Position numbers and translations under genes: made by a program | Shown: piece by piece, positions 1-5,100 of the stretch | Layout: each line of letters opens with the position of its first letter | Numbering within the stretch: position 1 is the first letter of the stretch | Source: JAWPNA01 sp045402695 | GTDB taxonomy: Bacteria > Acidobacteriota > Polarisedimenticolia > JACPZX01 > DASXTC01 | Assembly (NCBI GenBank): GCA_045402695.1 | Contig: JAWPNA010000043.1 | Span: forward strand, 1-5,979 | Reading direction: 5' to 3' | Length of the DNA stretch: 5,979 bases | Notes under the pieces: model-generated | Database searches by the model: none | Told to the model about the DNA's origin: nothing | Seen by the model: the letters and a program-made list of their open reading frames with translations, nothing else

Positions 1-489
1 CCTAATGACAAGCATCCCGAACGGAAACAACCAAAGCCCCCAGAAGATGGCGGCAACGACAATTCCCAGGCTGTGCAGGCGCATGAAGAGGAAAGCTAGG
101 GCATCCAACTGCCGCTGATCGAATACGGAGAGGAAGCCGCCACCGCGGGCGAGAGCCAGGGCAGCGAGTTCGTTGAGCACATTCAGAAGTGAAATGGGGA
201 TCGAGACTAGGAACAAGGTCGCCATCGCCCGCGCATGGCTTTCGCTCACACTCTTGAATAAGCGATAGAACGCCAGAACAGCAAATATGACAAGGATTGA
301 GTTGCTCAGTTCGCCCGCGATGCCCATGCGCAAGAGGGCTTCAGAAGAGCGAATGTGCTCTGCCGTCGCCGTGGCGTCCCCTGGCACGATCAAAGCGCGG
401 GGGACATAGATGAGCGCAAATGGCGCGCTGCTGCAGGCGAGGGTGTAAAGGACCCCCGCTCGTCTCGCCATCTTCTTGGTCGAGTCCAT
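1..489 (-). CDS. DUF4386 family multi-pass membrane protein (partial, 3' end outside window)
   Basis: The minus strand is open from an ATG at 489 to the left edge, giving 163 codons with no stop. An AGGAGG at 500-495 lies 5 nt before the ATG and fixes the start. The protein matches my memory of DUF4386. It has a short basic start (KKMARRAG, residues 5-12), then a first hydrophobic segment at about 13-35 ending in the family's VPxxLIVPGDA block (residues 29-39), followed by the SSEALLRMGI block (48-57). Further membrane segments lie near 61-78, 90-114 and 133-162. Other recognisable blocks are SIPISLLNVLNELAAL (96-111) and the FWGLWLFPFG signature (149-158). Full-length members have about 210-240 residues, so roughly 50-80 residues are missing. 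The family is an inner-membrane protein of unknown biochemical role. No neighbour indicates a pathway, and it is transcribed away from everything else in the window. Family assignment is by recognition, not search. Confidence 0.87.
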   Translation of the reverse strand, partial: MDSTKKMARRAGVLYTLACSSAPFALIYVPRALIVPGDATATAEHIRSSEALLRMGIAGELSNSILVIFAVLAFYRLFKSVSESHARAMATLFLVSIPISLLNVLNELAALALARGGGFLSVFDQRQLDALAFLFMRLHSLGIVVAAIFWGLWLFPFGMLVIR

Positions 490-500
490 ATCCCCCTCCT
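490..500 (-). promoter_or_regulatory. Ribosome binding site of the DUF4386 gene
   Basis: On the minus strand AGGAGG (500-495) is followed by GGGAT and then the ATG at 489. The 5-nt spacing is good for a Shine-Dalgarno. It supports this start over the downstream in-frame ATG at codon 7. Confidence 0.75.
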
Positions 501-844
501 AGCGGATGGGCGGCACAAGCCGCGTTTTCGCGAGTGCTCAATGCTCAACGCGCCTCCAGGATCCGAGAAGAGGCCTTACGTCAACCATCTCAAGGTTCCC
601 GAAACGCTGACTTCCGGACCAGCATCCTCATAAAACGAGTGAGGAAGACACAGGGTTCCCCGCTGGTCGGCCAGAACGGTCGACGGTCGAGAAGTCTGGT
701 TGACGCTCAAACTCGGGCCGGTGTCAAGGCCATTTCTCTGAGAGACGAGGACTTGTCCCCAGAGCAGGTAGGTTGTGGCGTGACGTGACCCCCGCGGCCG
801 GGCCTAGTGGTTTCTTGTCACGAGGCAGGAGGTCATAGGGGCGG
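501..844. other. Intergenic region, no supported gene
   Basis: This stretch lies between the diverging DUF4386 gene and the remnant at 845. The open frames here on both strands are short or lack a start and a ribosome binding site, and none has a recognisable protein. It must hold the promoter of the DUF4386 gene. On the minus strand a TTGACG (584-579) is the best -35-like hexamer, but it has no convincing -10 at 16-18 bp. A small hairpin is possible at 626-644 (CCTCA/TGAGG arms) without a T-run. A 12-bp sequence, TCGACGGTCGAG at 680-691, recurs at 1486-1497. Confidence 0.5.
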
Positions 845-905
845 TCACGATGCCATCCTCTCCGCCGCCGATATCGCCGCCCTGATCCCCTTCGCGGCGC
901 GGACC
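845..905 (-). pseudogene. C-terminal remnant of a small basic protein gene
   Basis: Reading the minus strand, the last codons before a TGA at 847-845 encode VRAAKGIRAAISAAERMAS. This is the same C-terminus as the small gene at 1534-1848 (IRAEKGIRAAIPAAERMAG). The shared stretch differs by two bases in 52, and both changes alter an amino acid (E to A, P to S). Upstream of about position 905 the frame runs into sequence with no similarity to the fuller copy, just before the ribosome binding site of the gene at 951. No start codon or ribosome binding site serves this piece. It is read as a truncated duplicate, not a functional gene. Confidence 0.5.
852..903. repeat. Direct repeat copy 1 (52 bp, pairs with 1541-1592)
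   Basis: Fifty of 52 bases match positions 1541-1592 in the same orientation, with mismatches only at 871 (A versus G) and 894 (G versus T). Similarity falls off sharply on both sides. The two copies bracket the gene at 951-1415 and correspond to the C-terminal coding end of the minus-strand small gene. Confidence 0.85.
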
Positions 906-938
906 CTTGTAGACTTGGCATGCGCACGGTCGAAACTC

Positions 939-945
939 AAGGAGG
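939..945 (+). promoter_or_regulatory. Ribosome binding site deciding the start at 951
   Basis: AAGGAGG at 939-945 stands 5 nt before ATG 951. It is the only strong Shine-Dalgarno in front of this frame. It rules out the upstream in-frame ATG at 807, which would prefix about 48 residues of non-conserved, repeat-derived sequence. Confidence 0.8.
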
Positions 946-950
946 CGAGC

Positions 951-1415
951 ATGGATCTGAGTGAGGTGTTGGTGTCCTTCGCTTTGGGCGTTGTCAGTTC
1001 GTACCTCGGGTTGTACTGGAAGGTCAGAAAGGAACTCGAAGCTGATTACGACAAGGACCTCCGCGCGAATCGCTTTCGAGCCTATGCAACGCTATGGCGG
1101 GCACTCCAACCGCTCGCCAAGTACGCTCGCCCAGCTCCCCTGAATGCAGGGAGCTCGGAGGCTATGTCGGTTGAGCTTCGTAGGTGGTATTTCGAAGAGG
1201 GTGGCATCTACCTGTCGGAGCGCGCCCGAGACGCATACTTCCGACTACAGAATGAGATCCAATCCGTGCTCTCAAGATACCGAGGCACGGATCACGAACT
1301 TAAGGAACCTGATTTCGAAGGCCTCAGGAGGACGGGAAGCCTCTTGCGGACCGCAATGACCCTGGACTTGGGCTCCCGTAAGCCGCCCATTATTGGGGGC
1401 GAGCGAGCCGAATGA
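951..1415 (+). CDS. Uncharacterised small protein with one N-terminal membrane segment (154 aa)
   Basis: The gene has 154 codons plus TGA, starting behind a near-perfect Shine-Dalgarno. Residues 5-20 (EVLVSFALGVVSSYLG) form a single hydrophobic segment. A charged stretch follows, with LEADYDKDLRANR at about 27-39, then RFRAYATLWRALQPLAKY at about 39-56, giving a likely helical or short coiled-coil region facing the cytoplasm. The next block, LRRWYFEEGGIYLSERARDAYFRLQ (starting near residue 75), is rich in aromatic and charged residues and looks like the conserved core. I recall uncharacterised bacterial proteins with the same order (TM, D-LR--R--AY--LW, then L--WYFE-GG-YLSE--RDAYF), but I cannot name a Pfam family. 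No catalytic motif is visible. It stands alone on the plus strand between two minus-strand small-gene copies, in no operon. The role is unknown, and membrane tethering is inferred only from the hydrophobic segment. Confidence 0.78.
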   Translation: MDLSEVLVSFALGVVSSYLGLYWKVRKELEADYDKDLRANRFRAYATLWRALQPLAKYARPAPLNAGSSEAMSVELRRWYFEEGGIYLSERARDAYFRLQNEIQSVLSRYRGTDHELKEPDFEGLRRTGSLLRTAMTLDLGSRKPPIIGGERAE

Positions 1416-1533
1416 CGAATCGAACACGGTAGCTACGAAGCCTGGAGCGTCAGCCAACGAAGGGGATCCGCGATGCATTGATCTCTCGACGGTCGAGTCC
1501 CTCTGCGGCCCCTCTCGAGGCGGCCGTCCAGTC
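1416..1533. other. Short spacer after the 951-1415 gene, no gene seen
   Basis: I see no coding signal here. A small dyad CTCGA-CGG-TCGAG lies at 1485-1497. It has no T-run and so is not a convincing intrinsic terminator for the gene ending at 1415. Its core recurs at 680-691. Confidence 0.5.
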
Positions 1534-1540
1534 TCACCCC

Positions 1541-1592
1541 GCCATCCTCTCCGCCGCCGGTATCGCCGCCCTGATCCCCTTCTCGGCGCGGA
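1541..1592. repeat. Direct repeat copy 2 (52 bp, pairs with 852-903)
   Basis: This copy is identical to 852-903 at 50 of 52 positions in direct orientation, 689 bp apart. It forms the 3' coding end of the interrupted small gene, which here continues well beyond the repeat. Confidence 0.85.
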
Positions 1593-1709
1593 TCTTCTTG
1601 ACGCGCTCCCTCTGCCTCGGCGGCAGTCCCCTCATCGTCTCCATGTATCGGCCCTGGATCTTGAGGGCGGTGCGCTGCTCGGAGGTGAGGCGAGGCTTCT
1701 TCCTTTGCG

Positions 1710-1726
1710 GCCTCCCTCCGGGAGGC
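1710..1726. repeat. Perfect 7-bp hairpin GCCTCCC-TCC-GGGAGGC
   Basis: The arms at 1710-1716 and 1720-1726 pair perfectly around a 3-nt loop. Neither strand has a following T-run, so it is not a standard terminator. It lies inside the interrupted small gene just downstream of the TAG, over codons for the PPGGR region, and may simply reflect coding composition. Confidence 0.55.
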
Positions 1727-1874
1727 TCAGTGCCGTCTGATGACTAACGTTCCGCAAGCGCCGGCCCCAGGCACTTGAACGCAGCGGCCAGGGCAGAGAA
1801 GCAGCAGCGGTTGGCGAGGATTCCGTGGGCGAGCGATCGGCGCGCCATTGTGGCGCCCTGCTTTGAAATAAGGA

Positions 1875-1903
1875 AAGATAGTGTCCCACAATGGAACACT
1901 CAA
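1875..1903 (-). promoter_or_regulatory. Candidate leftward promoter with embedded operator
   Basis: On the minus strand TTGAGT (1903-1898) and TATCTT (1880-1875) are separated by exactly 17 bp. Each matches the sigma70 consensus at 4 of 6 bases. This would start transcription near 1868, about 20 nt before the ATG at 1848 of the interrupted small gene. The dyad at 1880-1900 fills the spacer, which is a classic place for a repressor. This is inference from spacing and position. Confidence 0.35.
1880..1900. promoter_or_regulatory. Operator-like inverted repeat AGTGTCCCA-CAA-TGGAACACT
   Basis: The 9-bp arms at 1880-1888 and 1892-1900 match at 8 of 9 positions around a 3-bp centre. Such 21-bp dyads are typical of dimeric helix-turn-helix regulators. 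It sits inside the candidate leftward promoter and 35 bp upstream of the rightward -35. No regulator gene lies in the window, so the binding protein is unknown. Confidence 0.5.
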
Positions 1904-1918
1904 GATGCCAGACTATAC

Positions 1919-1930
1919 TATTCAAGAATA
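1919..1930. promoter_or_regulatory. Short dyad TATTC-AA-GAATA just upstream of the -35
   Basis: The 5-bp arms around AA end 4 bp before the TTGACA of the rightward promoter. It may be a regulator half-site pair or just the AT-rich UP-element-like sequence that often boosts strong promoters. It is too short to separate these from chance. Confidence 0.3.
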
Positions 1931-1934
1931 ATAC

Positions 1935-1963
1935 TTGACACGCGATTAGCTTGCCGGTATAGA
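1935..1963 (+). promoter_or_regulatory. Strong sigma70-type promoter for the RHS/YD gene
   Basis: A perfect TTGACA (1935-1940) is followed by exactly 17 bp and then TATAGA (1958-1963, 5 of 6 match to TATAAT). It lies at the edge of a locally AT-rich island (about 1860-1960) in otherwise GC-rich DNA. Predicted transcription start is near 1970, leaving a leader of about 130 nt before ATG 2104. It reads toward the RHS/YD gene, with no other gene between. Confidence 0.8.
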
Positions 1964-2048
1964 CGAGCCAGCCCGCCACCGCATACCGCCCTGGGCGTCG
2001 AGGCTCCCCGCCTCAACCGCTGTGAGAGGCCCACGGTAGGACGCACGT

Positions 2049-2084
2049 CAGGGGACGTCCGGGTGCTACCAGGCCACGTCCTGG
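2049..2084 (+). promoter_or_regulatory. Leader hairpin(s) ahead of the RHS/YD gene
   Basis: In the predicted 5' leader, CAGG-gg-ACGT (2049-2058) can pair with ACGTCCTG (2076-2083), with a 2-nt bulge. A mutually exclusive smaller hairpin, CCAGG (2069-2073) with CCTGG (2080-2084), is also possible. The structures end about 7 nt before the ribosome binding site. I do not recognise a known riboswitch class, so any regulatory role is speculative. Confidence 0.3.
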
Positions 2085-2090
2085 CCGAAT

Positions 2091-2097
2091 GGAGGAG
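2091..2097 (+). promoter_or_regulatory. Ribosome binding site of the RHS/YD gene
   Basis: GGAGGAG (2091-2097) stands 6 nt before ATG 2104, close to ideal. It overlaps the alternative in-frame ATG at 2089, which is therefore disfavoured. Starting at 2104 also gives a normal signal peptide. Confidence 0.85.
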
Positions 2098-2103
2098 TGT
2101 TCA

Positions 2104-5100
2104 ATGTCGCGAGCCCCGCGTCACGAATCGTCTGCCGTCCGTCTCCTGCTTTGCATCCCCTTCATCTGCATGTTTTTCTGGCCTTTTGCGACCGCCATTG
2201 ACGAGAACCTCACCAAGGGGGCTACCAACAACCACATCTTCGAGTCCTGGGTGTGGGGCGAGAACATCGACCTGCTCAACGGCGGGCTGAACCTGACGAT
2301 ACCGATCGGCCCGACGTTTCGCGTTTCGAGTGACGTCTCCTACCAGTTGAAGCTGGCCTATTCCACCAAGATCTGGCACATCGAATCGCCGGAGCCTCAG
2401 AACCCCTACTGGGGTGGCAACCAGCGCCACCGCGCCCGGTCGCGGCTGGATGGTCGCGGCCAGGCCGGCCTGGGTTTCATGCTGCAGATGGGGCGCTTTA
2501 TGACCCGGGCGAACTCGGTGGAGTGCGACAGCGACCAGTACAGTCGGTTGAAGGAGGACGTGTTCGAGGATTCCACCGGAGCGGTGCATCAGAGTGATTA
2601 TTTCACGCGAGGCGCTCCGGACGGCAGCTTTATCAGGGCCAGGTCAACTGACGTCCAAATGCCAGACGGGACCAGGTACTTATTGGGTCAACATGTCAAC
2701 GATCTGCTGACGCCGGGGGGACTGGGCTGGCCGAAGTGTTCGAGCGCCTATCCTCCTCTCCCCAGCGATCCCAACGCCAAATTCGACATCTGGACCAACG
2801 ACTACCGCGGTGAGTATGTGACCCAGATCGAGGGTAAGGACCGTGTCGGTGGGCAGGCCGTCAACAAAGTGGTGATCGAGTACGAGACGGCGGCGGGAAT
2901 GCGGCATCTCATGAAGAAGATCACCAACTATCGAAACGGGGTCGCAGACACCGCGCACGCGATCACCTTTATCAACAGCAACGCTGATCCCACCGCTCCC
3001 AACAACACGCTGGAGATGGGGTACGTGAAGAGCGTGACGGTGCCGGTGTTCAGCAGCGATGCGGGGGTGGTGAGGACAGCCACCTACACGTTCAACTACA
3101 CCCTCGCGGATGTCTGGGACCCGTGGGTGAATCCGAGCGACCCGAACGATCCGTATCGTGCTCAGGACAACCTTGACAACAAGTTCGAGAAGACACTACT
3201 TCTGACCGGAATCGACTTTCCGGCGACGGCGGATGGCGTGACGCCCCCTGTTAGCTACAGGATGAGCTTCCAGTACACGGGCACTGAGTGGCAGGGGCAC
3301 AACATCGGCTACGTGCAGGCCCGAGAGCTTCCCACGGGTGCGAGCATCGAGTATGACTACCGCTCGTATGCCTTCCGACCCGAGGTCTGCTCTTCCTCTC
3401 AGGGGGGGCAATGCCCGCCGATAGGCTCCTGCATCCCCAATCCTGGGATGGCGGTCTGCACCGACGATCCGAGAGGTTGGACCCAGGGCATCGGGTCCAA
3501 GCGGATCATTGCCGAGTCCGGCGGGCCGGCGTACACCTGGGTCTACGAGCGTGAGGCCCACGCGGTAGGCCGACCCAATCCTGCGGCGGTGGTCACCACC
3601 GATCCGTTCGGCAACGACACGATCACCTACTTTCACGCGGATTCGTGGGATCCCTACAGCATCACTCCCAATGGGTCGTACTACTACCACAACAAGATCT
3701 GGAAAAACGGCCGGAGCTACAAGACGGAGTATTACCGCGGCTCCTCGGCCAATCCCGGCAACCTGGTCAGAAGCGAGCAGCAGGTTTGGGCGGACGACGT
3801 TTTCTTGCCGAATGATCCCGATTTCTACAAGCACTGGGGTGAGTTCCCGCGGATCGTGGAATCGAGCGTCACCTATCACGACGACGGGGGAAAGACGTCT
3901 CGTACCGTCAACGAGGAGTGGGACGGCTTCGGCAACTTCCGGAAGGTCACCGAGTACGGGTTTGACGGCCTGGCGTACCGCGTCACGCGCGCCGACTCCA
4001 ACTGCGACAGACGCGATCCGAACAACCAATGCCTGGTGGTTGATGAACCCTCCGATCTCCACTGCGATCCCGCGTACTCGAACTACAACTGTCCATTGAG
4101 CCCGGGTCACTGGAACAACTGGGTGCTGGGGACGAAGAGCTATTCTCAGACCGAGGACGCTGAGGGTCACGTCCTGCAGCGAACGGAGTTCGCCTATGAC
4201 CCCGACGACGGGGACCCCAACAACGACGTGGGCTACCTGAGAAGCCGCAAGGATCTTCTGACCATCCCGCAGGGGGTGGACCTGGTTGGCCCCTTCGGCA
4301 ACCCGTCGGTTGGCAGCGCCGGGGACGTGAAGACCGAGTTCACCTACGAGGGGGATCCCACCTGTCCCAGCGGGGCGGCGAGCTACGCCACGGGTAACGT
4401 CTGTCTCAAGACGGTGAGCGACTACGGCCTCACCCCGGCAATTTTCCAGGAGCAGTACACATATGCGCAGGCAGCCTACCTCAAGAGCCGGCAGGTGGTG
4501 GGGCTTGGCTGGAAGTCCGAGGACCGAGACGTGGACGAGGCGACGGGACTCACGCGGGTCTCACGAGACCCCAACGGGATTCAGACGACGCTGGGCTACG
4601 ACTCGCTGGGTCGGCTCATCAGCGTCACGCCTGACGCGAGAAACGGCACGGAGAATCCGGCGACGCTGACCTACCCTGACATCTGGACTACCGAGCTGGA
4701 GCAGCAAGTCAGCTCCTCGGATAAGATCTTCTCGAGGTTCAAGTTCGACACGCTCGGCAGGCTGAAAAAGATCGAGAAGCGCCAGACCGATGGAACCATG
4801 GCGGCGCAATTCACGGGACACGACATCGCGGGCCGTGTCACGTATCAGAGCGAGTGGGGAGACCCCAACACGGTGGAGGTTGCGGATCCCAACAAAGGGA
4901 CCACGTTCGATTACACCGATCCGGCCTCAGACCCTGAGAATCCCACGCCCGATCCGTTCGGCCGCGTGCGCAGGACGATCACGGCCGATCAGAAGGTGAC
5001 CCTGACGGACTACTGGGGCGCTTCCTCGGCGGTGACAGTTGAAGGGATAAAGACGGGCCTTGGCCCGAACAGCCCCACGCTTGACGCACGAACCGTGTAT

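Larger units (their letters stand above)
1534..1848 (-). pseudogene. Small basic protein gene interrupted by an in-frame TAG
   Basis: From ATG 1848 the minus strand reads 34 codons to a TAG at 1746-1744. It then continues in the same frame for 69 more sense codons to TGA 1536-1534. The first part (MARRSLAHGILANR, then FSALAAAFKCLGPALAER) is a hydrophobic or amphipathic helix. The second part has a strongly basic run (RPQRKKPRLTSEQR, residues 46-59), LKIQGRYMETMRGLPPRQ (62-79) and the repeat-encoded tail KGIRAAIPAAERMAG (90-104). The second half has no ATG, GTG or TTG after the TAG until Met69. The parts therefore make sense as one ancestral gene of about 104 residues with a nonsense mutation. 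The basic second half could bind nucleic acid, but that is a guess. I vaguely recall similar short proteins of unknown function (LK-QG-YM---R-LKP-Q---VK) in environmental genomes. A sequencing error or real readthrough are alternatives. The ribosome binding site is weak (AGGG). Confidence 0.5.

Noticed and set aside
355..788. Plus-strand frames overlapping the DUF4386 start and the gap
   Set aside because: They run antisense to a recognised gene, then into non-coding DNA. The composition is Arg/Ser/Pro-rich with no motif.
578..804. Minus-strand frame open for about 75 codons in the intergenic gap
   Set aside because: No ATG, GTG or TTG lies near its beginning, there is no ribosome binding site and the sequence is not recognisable. 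It is probably chance openness in GC-rich DNA.
807..950. N-terminal extension of the 951-1415 gene to ATG 807
   Set aside because: It has no ribosome binding site at 807, and the extension translates the antisense of the duplicated small-gene end. AAGGAGG at 939-945 fits 951 precisely.
1741..1752. Possible integron attC core near TAACGTT
   Set aside because: The bases around AAC and GTT do not fit the RYYYAAC/GTTRRRY cores. There is no paired partner site of proper length and no integrase in the window.
1892..1908. Possible sigma54 promoter (TGG ... TGC)
   Set aside because: The GG and GC dinucleotides are separated by 12 bases, not the required 10. The TTGACA/TATAGA promoter explains the region better.
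1971..2103. Known riboswitch (for example cyclic-di-GMP class) in the RHS/YD leader
   Set aside because: The conserved core segments of those classes are not present. Only generic short hairpins can be drawn.
2101..2589. Minus-strand frame of 162 codons over the start of the RHS/YD gene
   Set aside because: It overlaps the signal peptide and N-terminal blocks of the real gene, has no recognisable motif and would run into the RHS/YD promoter region.
3196..4170. A 324-codon open frame on the minus strand opposite the RHS/YD gene
   Set aside because: It is a codon-bias mirror of a clearly coding plus-strand frame with signal peptide, YD repeats and ribosome binding site. Its translation is Val/Arg-rich low-information sequence with no family resemblance.
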